10,000 bases of DNA, taken from the NCBI RefSeq assembly GCF_964340395.1, contig NW_027554310.1, positions 1 through 10,000 of the forward strand. Direction: 5' to 3'. The notes beneath the pieces are model-generated. The model saw only the letters and a list, made by a program, of their open reading frames with translations. It searched no databases and was not told where the DNA came from. The translations under genes were made by a program, and so were the position numbers. This DNA is from Glandiceps talaboti (taxonomy: Eukaryota > Hemichordata > Enteropneusta > Spengelidae). Numbering within the stretch: position 1 is the stretch's first letter; every line of letters starts with the position of its first letter. Below are positions 1 through 8,607 of this stretch, one piece after another.

Positions 1-45
1 AGTGTTGACTGGTTTTTATCAGTTTTGACTTGTTTGCACTGGTTT
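1..45 (-). repeat. 45-bp direct repeat, copy 1 (partner 317-361)
   Basis: Bases 1-45 match 317-361 exactly by eye, 316 bp apart. After the match the copies diverge: gggccc follows copy 1 and tcgaccagtg follows copy 2. This spacing gives the repeat period of the inverted arm, much shorter than the 845-906 bp blocks on the other side of the junction. Confidence 0.9.
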
Positions 46-316
46 GGGCCCAGTTTGGACCGGTTTTGAAAGGTTTGGACAGGTTTTGACAAGTTTTGAT
101 CGGTTTTGACAGGTTTTGAGTTGTTTGCACCTATTTTGGACAGTTTTGGATAGGTTTTTGACCGGGTGGGAGAGGTTTGACCTGTTTGCACAGATTTTGA
201 CCAGTTTTCACTGGTTTTAAACCGGTTTGCGACAGGTTTTGACCAGTTTTGATCAGTTTTGATCGGTTTTAAACCGGTGTTGACTGGTTTTGATCAGTTT
301 TGACCGGTTTAAAACC

Positions 317-361
317 AGTGTTGACTGGTTTTTATCAGTTTTGACTTGTTTGCACTGGTTT
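317..361 (-). repeat. 45-bp direct repeat, copy 2, next to the inversion junction
   Basis: Second copy of the 45-bp repeat at 1-45. On the minus strand it corresponds to core units of the main blocks (gtgcaaacaagtcaaaac followed by tgataaaaaccagtc). It ends immediately before the point where the array changes orientation. Confidence 0.88.
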
Positions 362-376
362 TCGACCAGTGAAACC
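361..376. other. Head-to-head orientation switch of the array
   Basis: To the left, units read ttttgac/ggtttt on +. To the right, they read gtgaaaac/gatcaaaac. The switch falls within ttcgaccagtgaaaccag, around position 369, where the short overlap ccagtg/accagt could serve either orientation. The two arms are not mirror images at the HOR level: the left arm enters at core units (ggtcgaaaaccagtgc on the minus strand), while the right arm enters at tail-like units (gtgaaaactgatcaaaacc). It is therefore a join between different registers, not a perfect long palindrome. Short hairpins remain possible because single units from the two sides are complementary. Confidence 0.85.
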
Positions 377-1230
377 AGTGAAAACTGATCAAAACCTGTG
401 CAAACCTGTCAAACCAGTTCAAACCGGTCAAAAATAGGTGCAAACAACTCAAAACCCGTCAAAACTGATCAAAACTTGTCAAAACTTGTCAAAACCTGTC
501 CAAACCTTTCAAAACCGGTCCAAACCGGTCGAAAACCCATCTAAACTGGTCTAAAACCAGTGCAAACAAGTCAAAACTGATCAAAACCAGTCAACACCGG
601 TTTAAAACCGATCAAAACTGATCAAAACTGGTCAAAACCTGTCGCAAACTGGTTTAAAACCAGTGAAAACTGGTGAAAACCTGTGCAAACAGGTGAAACG
701 TCTCCAAACCGGTCAAAAACCTATCCAAACCTGTCCAAAATAGGTGCAAACAACTCAAAACCCGTCAAAACCGATCAAAACCTGTCAAAACATGTCCAAA
801 CCTTTCCAAACCGGTCCAAACCAGTCGAAAACCCATCCAAACTGGTCTAAAACCAGTGCAAACAAGTCAAAACTGATCAAAACCGATCAACACTGGTCAA
901 AACCTGTCGCAAACCGGTTTAAAACCAGTGAAAACTGGTCAAAACCTGTGCAAACATATCAAAACCGGTCCAGAACCTGTCGAAACCGGTCCAAAACCAG
1001 TGCAAACAAGTCAAAACTGATCAAAACCAGTCAACACCGGTTTAAAACCGGTCAAAACTGATCAAAACTGGTCAAAACCTGTCAAAACCGGTTCAAAACC
1101 AGTCAACACAGGTTTAAAACCGATGAAAACTGATCAAAACTGGTCAAAACCTGTGCAAACCTGTCAAACCAGTCCAAACCGGTGCAAAATAGGTGCAAAC
1201 AACTCAAAACCCGTCAAAACCGATCAAAAC
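366..1230 (+). repeat. Less regular edge zone of the + oriented array
   Basis: The same 10-11 bp units occur here in the + orientation, but the order does not match a full HOR block. The tail landmark ataggtg occurs at 434, 740 and 1189, giving irregular spacings of 306 and 449 bp against the 845-906 bp blocks to the right. Unit variants that are rare elsewhere are common here, for example aaaacccatccaaac near 830 and gcaaactggtttaaaac near 643, a one-base variant of the palindrome found in the main blocks. Greater divergence next to an orientation switch is what is expected at a satellite edge that is homogenised less often; that reading is inference. I see no gene, and the open stretch around 744-1061 is repeat-encoded. 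Confidence 0.85.
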
Positions 1231-2137
1231 TTGTCAAAACCTGTCCAAACCTTTCAAAACCGGTCCAAACTGGTCGAAAACCAGTGCAAACATGTCAAAA
1301 CTGATAAAAACCAGTCAACACTGGTTTTAAACCGGTCAAAACTGATCAAAACCTGTGCAAACATATCAAAACCGGTCCAGAACCTGTCCAAACCGGTCCA
1401 AACCTGTCCAAAACCATTCCAAACCGGTCACAACCTGTCTAAACGGTCCAAACTGGTCGAAAACCTATCCAAGGCGGACCAAAACTGGTGAAAATGAGTC
1501 AATACCGGTCAAAACCTTCCAAATCGGTTATAATCAGGTGAAAACAGATCAAAACTGGTCAAAACCTGTCAAAACTGATTCAAACCAGTCGAAATCTATC
1601 GAAACCAGTCCAAAACTGGTGAAAACAAGTCAAAACCGATCAAAACCAGTCAACACCGGTTTAAAATCGATCATCACTGGTCAAAACCTGTCGCAAACCG
1701 GTTTAAAACCAGTGAAAACTGGTCAAAACCTGTGCAAACCTGTGAAACCGATCCAAACCGGTCAAAAATAGGTGCAAACAACTCAAAACCCGTCAAAACC
1801 GATCAATACTTGTCAAAACATGTCCAAACCTTTCCAAACCGGTCCAAACCGGTCAAAAACCTATTCAAACCTGTCCAAAATAGGTGCAAACAACTCAAAA
1901 CCCGTCAAAACCAGTCAAAACTTGTCCAAACCTGTCCAAACCTGTCCAAACCTGTCCAAGTCGGTCGAAAACCTATCGAAACTGGTCCAGAACCAGTGCA
2001 AACAAGTCAAAACTGATCAAAACCAGTCAACACCGGTTTAAAACCGATCAAAACTGATCAAAACTGGTCAAAACCTGTCAAAAACCGGTTCAAAACCAGT
2101 CAACACAGGCTTAAAAACGATCAAAACTGATCAAAAC
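1231..2137 (+). repeat. HOR block 1, family A, full length (907 bp)
   Basis: Starts at the landmark ttgtcaaaacctgtcc. The core runs to about 1580, then the A tail follows (gtttaaaatcgatc near 1664, two ataggtgcaaac landmarks, a run of cctgtccaa units near 1925-1955, caggcttaaaaacg near 2107). Distinctive variants are gtgcaaacatgtc in the core, aaatcggttata instead of aaattggttata, ccagtcgaaatc near 1588, and one extra A at about 2080. That extra A explains 907 rather than 906 bp. Its closest relatives are blocks 10-12, about 6.47 kb downstream, so the A family flanks the A/B mosaic on both sides. Confidence 0.9.
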
Positions 2138-2983
2138 TTGTCAAAACCTGTCCAAACCTTTCAAAACCGGTCCAAACTGGTCGAAAACCAGTGCAAACAA
2201 GTCAAAACTGATAAAAACCAGTCAACACTGGTTTTAAACCGGTCAAAACTGATCAAAACCTGTGCAAACATATCAAAACCGGTCCAGAACCTGTCCAAAC
2301 CGGTCCAAACCTGTCCAAAACCATTCCAAACCGGTCACAACCTGTCTAAACGGTCCAAACCGGTCGAAAACCTATCCAAGGCGGACCAAAACTGGTGAAA
2401 ATGAGTCAATACCGGTCAAAACATTCCAAATTGGTTATAATCAGGTGAAAACAGATCAAAACTGGTCAAAACCTGTCAAAACTGATTGAAACCTGTCCAG
2501 ATCTATCGAAACCAGTCCAAAACTGATGAAAACAAGTCAAAATCGATCAAAACCAGTCAACACCGGTTTAAAACCGATCAACACTGGTCAAAACCTGTCG
2601 CAAACCGGTTTAAAACCAGTGAAAACTGGTCAAAACCTGTGCAAACCTGTCAAACCAGTCCAAACCGGTCAAAAATGGGTGCAACCAACTCAAAACCCGT
2701 CAAAACCGATCAAAACTGGTTCAAACCGGTCGAAAACCCATCTAAACTGGTCTAAAACCAGTGCAAACATGTCAAAACTGATCAAAACCAGTCAACACCG
2801 GTTTAAAACCGATCAAAACTGATCAAAACTGGTCAAAACCTGTCGCAAACCGGTTTAACACCAGTGAAAAGTGGTCAAAACCTGTGCAAACAGGTTTAAA
2901 CCTCTCCAAACCGGTCAAAAACCTATCCAAACCTGTCCAAAATAGGTGCAAACAACTCAAAACCCGTCAAAACCGATCAAAAC
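2138..2983 (+). repeat. HOR block 2, family B, full length (846 bp)
   Basis: Shares the first ~350 bp with family A. It is marked as B by aacattccaaattgg (A has aaccttcc), gattgaaacctgtccag, atgggtgcaaccaac near 2675 and cccatctaaactgg near 2738. The palindrome AAACCGGTTT occurs twice in the tail, at 2602 and 2847. It carries a private extra T at 2895-2897 (caggtttaaacc). The other B-type tails, in blocks 4, 6, 7 and 9, read caggttaaacc, so this base is a marker private to this copy. It is nearly identical to block 6 (offset 2595) and to the 3' part of block 7 (offset 3490). Confidence 0.9.
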
Positions 2984-3409
2984 TTGTCAAAACCTGTCCA
3001 AACCTTTCAAAACCGGTCCAAACCGGTCGAAAACCAGTGCAAACAAGTCAAAACTGATAAAAACCAGTCAACACTGGTTTTAAACCGGTCAAAACTGATC
3101 AAAACCTGTGCAAACATATCAAAACCGGACCAGAACCTGTCCAAACCGGTCCAAACATGTCCAAAACCATTCCAAACCGGTCACAACCTGTCTAAACGGT
3201 CCAAACCGGTCGAAAACCTATCCAAGGCGGACCAAAACTGGTGAAAATGAGTCAATACCGGTCAAAACCTTCCAAATTGGTTATAATCAGGTGAAAACAG
3301 ACCAAAACTGGTCAAAACCTTTCAAAACTGATTCAAACCTGTCGAAATCTATCCAAACCTGTCCAAAATAGGTGCAAACAACTCAAAACCCGTCAAAACC
3401 GATCAAAAC
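2984..3409 (+). repeat. HOR block 3, A/B deletion derivative (426 bp)
   Basis: The core is A-type (aaccttcc, gattcaaacctgtcg) with private changes: aaaccggaccagaacc, ccaaacatgtccaaaacc, agaccaaaactgg and cctttcaaaactg. After gaaatctatc (ending about 3353) the sequence jumps to ccaaacctgtccaaaatagg, the last ~60 bp of a B-type tail. The shared ctatc at 3349-3353 marks the join. Counting units gives 42 in 426 bp: eight are 11 bp, two are 9 bp and the rest are 10 bp. An apparently identical copy is block 8, 3489 bp downstream. Confidence 0.88.
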
Positions 3410-4213
3410 TTGTCAAAACCTGTCCAAACCTTTCAAAACCGGTCCAAACCGGTCGAAAACCAGTGCAAAAAAGTCAAAACTGATAAAAACCAGGCAACAC
3501 TGGTTTTAAACCGGTCAAAACTGATCAAAACCTGTGCAAACATGTCAAAACCGGTCCAGAACCTGTCCAAACCGGTCCAAACCTGTCCAAAACCATTCCA
3601 AACCGGTCACAACCTGTCTAAACGGTCCAAACCGGTCGAAAAGCTATCCAAGGTGGACCAAAACTGGTGAAAATGAGTCAATACCGGTCAAAACATTCCA
3701 AATTGGTTATAATCAGGTGAAAACAGATCAAAACTGGTCAAAACCTGTCAAAACTGATTGAAACAAGTCAAAACCGATCAAAACCAGTCAACACCGGTTT
3801 AAAACCGATCAACACTGGTCAAAACCTGTCGCAAACCGGTTTAAAACCAGTGAAAACTGGTCAAAACCTGTGCAAACCTGTCAAACCAGTCCAAACCGGT
3901 CAAAAATGGGTGCAACCAACTCAAAACCCGTCAAAACCGATCAAAACTGGTTCAAACCGGTCGAAAACCCATCTAAACTGGTCTAAAACCAGTGCAAACA
4001 AGTCAAAACTGATCAAAACCAGTCAACACCGGTTTAAAACCGATCAAAACTGATCAAAACTGGTCAAAACCTGTCGCAAACCGGTTTAACACCAGTGAAA
4101 AGTGGTCAAAACCTGTGCAAACAGGTTAAACCTCTCCAAACCGGTCAAAAACCTATCCAAACCTGTCCAAAATAGGTGCAAACAACTCAAAACCCGTCAA
4201 AACCGATCAAAAC
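3410..4213 (+). repeat. HOR block 4, family B with 41-bp deletion (804 bp)
   Basis: B-type throughout (aacattcc, gattgaaac, atgggtgcaaccaac). Compared with block 6 (845 bp) it lacks 41 bp just after gattgaaa at about 3763, where the text runs directly into caagtcaaaacc. A gaaa run lies on both sides of the missing piece. Private changes are gtgcaaaaaagtc, ccaggcaacac, gaaaagctatccaaggtgg and aacatgtcaaaaccgg. All of these recur in block 9 at +3489. AAACCGGTTT lies at 3833 and 4078. Confidence 0.88.
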
Positions 4214-4732
4214 TTGTCAAAACCTGTCCAAACCTTTCAAAACCGGTCCAAACCGGTCGAAAACCAGTGCAAACAAGTCAAAACTGATAAAAACCAGTCA
4301 ACACTGGTTTTAAACCGGTCAAAACTGATCAAAACCTGTGCAAACATATCAAAACCGGTCCAGAACCTGTCCAAACCGGTCCAAACCTGTCCAAAACCAT
4401 TCCAAACCGGTCACAACCTGTCTAAACGGTCCAAACTGGTCGAAAACCTATCCAAGGCGGACCAAAACTGGTGAAAATGAGTCAATACCGGTCAAAACCT
4501 TCCAAATTGGTTATAATCAGGTGAAAACAGATCAAAACTGGTCAAAACCTGTCAAAACTGATTCAAACCTGTCGAAATCTATCGAAACCAGTCCAAAACT
4601 GGTGAAAACAAGTCAAAACCGATCAAAACCAGTCAACACCGGTTTAAAACTGATCAAAACTGGTCAAAACCTGTCAAAACCGGTTCAAAACCAGTCAACA
4701 CAGGCTTAAAAACGATCAAAACTGATCAAAAC
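4214..4732 (+). repeat. HOR block 5, family A with ~386-bp deletion (519 bp)
   Basis: A-type core and early tail up to gtcaacaccggtttaaaa (ending about 4649), followed at once by ctgatcaaaactggtc and the last ~80 bp of an A tail, ending in caggcttaaaaacg. In block 10 the same gtcaacaccggtttaaaa occurs at 8121 and again at 8497, 376 bp apart. Recombination between these direct repeats, plus slippage by one 10-bp unit, accounts for the size difference (905 against 519). This block lacks the AAACCGGTTT palindrome because it lay in the lost segment. Confidence 0.88.
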
Positions 4733-5577
4733 TTGTCAAAACCTGTCCAAACCTTTCAAAACCGGTCCAAACTGGTCGAAAACCAGTGCAAACAAGTCAA
4801 AACTGATAAAAACCAGTCAACACTGGTTTTAAACCGGTCAAAACTGATCAAAACCTGTGCAAACATATCAAAACCGGTCCAGAACCTGTCCAAACCGGTC
4901 CAAACCTGTCCAAAACCATTCCAAACCGGTCACAACCTGTCTAAACGGTCCAAACCGGTCGAAAACCTATCCAAGGCGGACCAAAACTGGTGAAAATGAG
5001 TCAATACCGGTCAAAACATTCCAAATTGGTTATAATCAGGTGAAAACAGATCAAAACTGGTCAAAACCTGTCAAAACTGATTGAAACCTGTCCAGATCTA
5101 TCGAAACCAGTCCAAAACTGATGAAAACAAGTCAAAATCGATCAAAACCAGTCAACACCGGTTTAAAACCGATCAACACTGGTCAAAACCTGTCGCAAAC
5201 CGGTTTAAAACCAGTGAAAACTGGTCAAAACCTGTGCAAACCTGTCAAACCAGTCCAAACCGGTCAAAAATGGGTGCAACCAACTCAAAACCCGTCAAAA
5301 CCGATCAAAACTGGTTCAAACCGGTCGAAAACCCATCTAAACTGGTCTAAAACCAGTGCAAACATGTCAAAACTGATCAAAACCAGTCAACACCGGTTTA
5401 AAACCGATCAAAACTGATCAAAACTGGTCAAAACCTGTCGCAAACCGGTTTAACACCAGTGAAAAGTGGTCAAAACCTGTGCAAACAGGTTAAACCTCTC
5501 CAAACCGGTCAAAAACCTATCCAAACCTGTCCAAAATAGGTGCAAACAACTCAAAACCCGTCAAAACCGATCAAAAC
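4733..5577 (+). repeat. HOR block 6, family B, full length (845 bp)
   Basis: Matches block 2 along its length at offset 2595 by eye, apart from one T missing near 5490 (caggttaaacc). It marks the start of the expanded second copy of the 2081-4649 segment. AAACCGGTTT occurs at 5197 and 5442, the same 245-bp spacing as in every B tail. The open stretches inside it overlap in two frames (5081-5350 and 5121-5417) with equally repetitive translations, a clear sign that they are not genes. Confidence 0.9.
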
Positions 5578-6472
5578 TTGTCAAAACCTGTCCAAACCTT
5601 TCAAAACCGGTCCAAACCGGTCGAAAACCAGTGCAAACAAGTCAAAACTGATAAAAACCAGTCAACACTGGTTTTAAACCGGTCAAAACTGATCAAAACC
5701 TGTGCAAACATATCAAAACCGGACCAGAACCTGTCCAAACCGGTCCAAACATGTCCAAAACCATTCCAAACCGGTCACAACCTGTCTAAACGGTCCAAAC
5801 CTGTCCAAAACCATTCCAAACCGGTCACAACCTGTCTAAACGGTCCAAACCGGTCGAAAACCTATCCAAGGCGGACCAAAACTGGTGAAAATGAGTCAAT
5901 ACCGGTCAAAACATTCCAAATTGGTTATAATCAGGTGAAAACAGATCAAAACTGGTCAAAACCTGTCAAAACTGATTGAAACCTGTCCAGATCTATCGAA
6001 ACCAGTCCAAAACTGATGAAAACAAGTCAAAATCGATCAAAACCAGTCAACACCGGTTTAAAACCGATCAACACTGGTCAAAACCTGTCGCAAACCGGTT
6101 TAAAACCAGTGAAAACTGGTCAAAACCTGTGCAAACCTGTCAAACCAGTCCAAACCGGTCAAAAATGGGTGCAACCAACTCAAAACCCGTCAAAACCGAT
6201 CAAAACTGGTTCAAACCGGTCGAAAACCCATCTAAACTGGTCTAAAACCAGTGCAAACATGTCAAAACTGATCAAAACCAGTCAACACCGGTTTAAAACC
6301 GATCAAAACTGATCAAAACTGGTCAAAACCTGTCGCAAACCGGTTTAACACCAGTGAAAAGTGGTCAAAACCTGTGCAAACAGGTTAAACCTCTCCAAAC
6401 CGGTCAAAAACCTATCCAAACCTGTCCAAAATAGGTGCAAACAACTCAAAACCCGTCAAAACCGATCAAAAC
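5578..6472 (+). repeat. HOR block 7, A'/B hybrid with 50-bp duplication (895 bp)
   Basis: The first ~220 bp carry the private variants of block 3 (accggaccagaacc, ccaaacatgtcc). From about 5791 on, the block carries those of block 2/6 (aacattcc, gattgaaacctgtccag, atgggtgcaacc). The change occurs inside cggtccaaacc at 5791-5801. Because the two partners met 50 bp out of register, the piece with ccattccaaaccggtcacaa appears twice, starting at 5761 and 5811. The excess over block 6 (895 - 845 = 50) equals this duplication exactly. Confidence 0.9.
5752..5851 (+). repeat. 50-bp tandem duplication at a crossover scar
   Basis: Copy 1 is 5752-5801 and copy 2 is 5802-5851. Both hold tgtccaaaaccattccaaac, cacaacctgtctaaacgg and ccaaacc. 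The base before copy 1 is A (block 3 type, catgtcc) and before copy 2 is C (block 2 type, cctgtcc), so the two copies come from different parents. No other block in the window contains this doubling. Confidence 0.92.
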
Positions 6473-6898
6473 TTGTCAAAACCTGTCCAAACCTTTCAAA
6501 ACCGGTCCAAACCGGTCGAAAACCAGTGCAAACAAGTCAAAACTGATAAAAACCAGTCAACACTGGTTTTAAACCGGTCAAAACTGATCAAAACCTGTGC
6601 AAACATATCAAAACCGGACCAGAACCTGTCCAAACCGGTCCAAACATGTCCAAAACCATTCCAAACCGGTCACAACCTGTCTAAACGGTCCAAACCGGTC
6701 GAAAACCTATCCAAGGCGGACCAAAACTGGTGAAAATGAGTCAATACCGGTCAAAACCTTCCAAATTGGTTATAATCAGGTGAAAACAGACCAAAACTGG
6801 TCAAAACCTTTCAAAACTGATTCAAACCTGTCGAAATCTATCCAAACCTGTCCAAAATAGGTGCAAACAACTCAAAACCCGTCAAAACCGATCAAAAC
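6473..6898 (+). repeat. HOR block 8, copy of block 3 (426 bp)
   Basis: No difference from block 3 was seen by eye at offset 3489, including the ctatc deletion join (6838-6842) and the rare variants accggaccagaacc, aacatgtccaaaacc and agaccaaaactgg. Sharing the deletion join shows that the two blocks are copies by descent and not independent deletions. Confidence 0.9.
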
Positions 6899-7702
6899 TT
6901 GTCAAAACCTGTCCAAACCTTTCAAAACCGGTCCAAACCGGTCGAAAACCAGTGCAAAAAAGTCAAAACTGATAAAAACCAGGCAACACTGGTTTTAAAC
7001 CGGTCAAAACTGATCAAAACCTGTGCAAACATGTCAAAACCGGTCCAGAACCTGTCCAAACCGGTCCAAACCTGTCCAAAACCATTCCAAACCGGTCACA
7101 ACCTGTCTAAACGGTCCAAACCGGTCGAAAAGCTATCCAAGGTGGACCAAAACTGGTGAAAATGAGTCAATACCGGTCAAAACATTCCAAATTGGTTATA
7201 ATCAGGTGAAAACAGATCAAAACTGGTCAAAACCTGTCAAAACTGATTGAAACAAGTCAAAACCGATCAAAACCAGTCAACACCGGTTTAAAACCGATCA
7301 ACACTGGTCAAAACCTGTCGCAAACCGGTTTAAAACCAGTGAAAACTGGTCAAAACCTGTGCAAACCTGTCAAACCAGTCCAAACCGGTCAAAAATGGGT
7401 GCAACCAACTCAAAACCCGTCAAAACCGATCAAAACTGGTTCAAACCGGTCGAAAACCCATCTAAACTGGTCTAAAACCAGTGCAAACAAGTCAAAACTG
7501 ATCAAAACCAGTCAACACCGGTTTAAAACCGATCAAAACTGATCAAAACTGGTCAAAACCTGTCGCAAACCGGTTTAACACCAGTGAAAAGTGGTCAAAA
7601 CCTGTGCAAACAGGTTAAACCTCTCCAAACCGGTCAAAAACCTATCCAAACCTGTCCAAAATAGGTGCAAACAACTCAAAACCCGTCAAAACCGATCAAA
7701 AC
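6899..7702 (+). repeat. HOR block 9, copy of block 4 (804 bp)
   Basis: Repeats block 4 at offset 3489 with the same 41-bp deletion (near 7252) and the same rare bases: gcaaaaaagtc, caggcaacac, aaagctatccaaggtgg. AAACCGGTTT lies at 7322 and 7567. Together with blocks 8 and 10 it forms part of the long near-identical copy. Confidence 0.9.
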
Positions 7703-8607
7703 TTGTCAAAACCTGTCCAAACCTTTCAAAACCGGTCCAAACCGGTCGAAAACCAGTGCAAACAAGTCAAAACTGATAAAAACCAGTCAACACTGGTTTT
7801 AAACCGGTCAAAACTGATCAAAACCTGTGCAAACATATCAAAACCGGTCCAGAACCTGTCCAAACCGGTCCAAACCTGTCCAAAACCATTCCAAACCGGT
7901 CACAACCTGTCTAAACGGTCCAAACTGGTCGAAAACCTATCCAAGGCGGACCAAAACTGGTGAAAATGAGTCAATACCGGTCAAAACCTTCCAAATTGGT
8001 TATAATCAGGTGAAAACAGATCAAAACTGGTCAAAACCTGTCAAAACTGATTCAAACCTGTCGAAATCTATCGAAACCAGTCCAAAACTGGTGAAAACAA
8101 GTCAAAACCGATCAAAACCAGTCAACACCGGTTTAAAATCGATCAACACTGGTCAAAACCTGTCGCAAACCGGTTTAAAACCAGTGAAAACTGGTCAAAA
8201 CTGTGCAAACCTGTGAAACCGATCCAAACCGGTCAAAAATAGGTGCAAACAACTCGAAACCCGTCAAAACCGATCAATACTTGTCAAAACATGTCCAAAC
8301 CTTTCCAAACCGGTCCAAACCGGTCAAAAACCTATTCAAACCTGTCCAAAATAGGTGCAAACAACTCAAAACCCGTCAAAACCAGTCAAAACTTGTCCAA
8401 ACCTGTCCAAACCTGTCCAAACCTGTCCAAGTCGGTCGAAAACCTATCGAAACTGGTCCAGAACCAGTGCAAACAAGTCAAAACTGATCAAAACCAGTCA
8501 ACACCGGTTTAAAACCGATCAAAACTGATCAAAACTGATCAAAACCTGTCAAAACCGGTTCAAAACCAGTCAACACAGGCTTAAAACCGATCAAAACTGA
8601 TCAAAAC
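7703..8607 (+). repeat. HOR block 10, family A, full length (905 bp)
   Basis: Identical by eye to block 5 up to 8138, then keeps the full A tail that block 5 has lost. One C is missing near 8197 (ggtcaaaactgtgcaaac), giving 905 instead of 906. Other private bases are actcgaaaccc near 8254 and aactgatcaaaactgatc near 8525-8540. AAACCGGTTT occurs once, at 8167. It is the first of three A blocks in direct succession. Confidence 0.9.

Larger units (their letters stand above)
1..369 (-). repeat. Inverted arm of the 10-bp satellite array
   Basis: Here the + strand reads as ttttgac/ggtttt units, the reverse complement of everything to the right. Read on the minus strand, the arm begins at the junction with the same order of units as the start of a HOR block core (cf. 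2175-2260). It then jumps to units like the B-family tail (cf. 2785 onward), including the ataggtgcaaac landmark (reverse complement at about 128-137), and re-enters the core near the window start. It is therefore a shortened HOR of about 316 bp, as the 45-bp direct repeat at 1-45 and 317-361 shows. Local departures from the HOR are gggccc at 46-51 and ccgggtgggagagg near 162-175. No open frame of note is present. The arm continues beyond the left edge of the window. The orientation call is direct observation; the origin by inversion is inferred. Confidence 0.93.
2301..4649 (+). repeat. Segmental duplication inside the array, source-like copy
   Basis: Bases 2301-4649 match 5791-8138 by eye, with one difference, the extra T at 2895-2897. 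The offset is 3490 bp before that base and 3489 after it. The copy spans the 3' part of block 2, blocks 3 and 4, and most of block 5. It ends where block 5 has its deletion join (C at 4650 against T at 8139). Which copy is older cannot be proven. The deletion in block 5 after the end of the match suggests later change on this side, or a crossover there. Confidence 0.87.
5791..8138 (+). repeat. Segmental duplication inside the array, second copy
   Basis: Partner of 2301-4649. Its left limit is the 11-bp junction cggtccaaacc shared with the neighbouring match 4676-5801 to 2081-3207 (offset 2595, then 2594). The two matches together cover 4676-8138 without a gap, so this whole stretch can be written as a rearranged copy of 2081-4649. 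Confidence 0.87.

Noticed and set aside
46-51. GGGCCC palindrome within ggtttgggcccagtttgg as a structured element
   Set aside because: It occurs once, its flanks pair only imperfectly, and it is most simply a mutated ctggtc unit boundary in the inverted arm.
1-369. Transposon terminal inverted repeat
   Set aside because: There is no transposase, no target-site duplication and no defined end. The arm is ordinary array in the opposite orientation and runs out of the window.
744-1061. 105-codon open frame starting in the edge zone, and similar frames up to 138 codons across the array
   Set aside because: The translations are cyclic products of the 10-bp unit. Overlapping frames are open at once, start codons are mostly TTG or GTG-type or arbitrary, no ribosome-binding site or conserved domain is seen, and ends are set by random 9-bp and 11-bp units.
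1529-1534. TATAAT (bacterial -10 box) repeated once per block at ttataatcagg
   Set aside because: The hexamer 17 bp upstream is ggtcaa, not TTGACA-like, no gene follows, and the word is simply carried along with each HOR copy.
4190-4210. Possible CENP-B box (complement of cccgtcaaaaccgatc)
   Set aside because: The required T after CCCG-N2 is A, and the final CGAA reads CGAT, so core positions fail in every copy examined.
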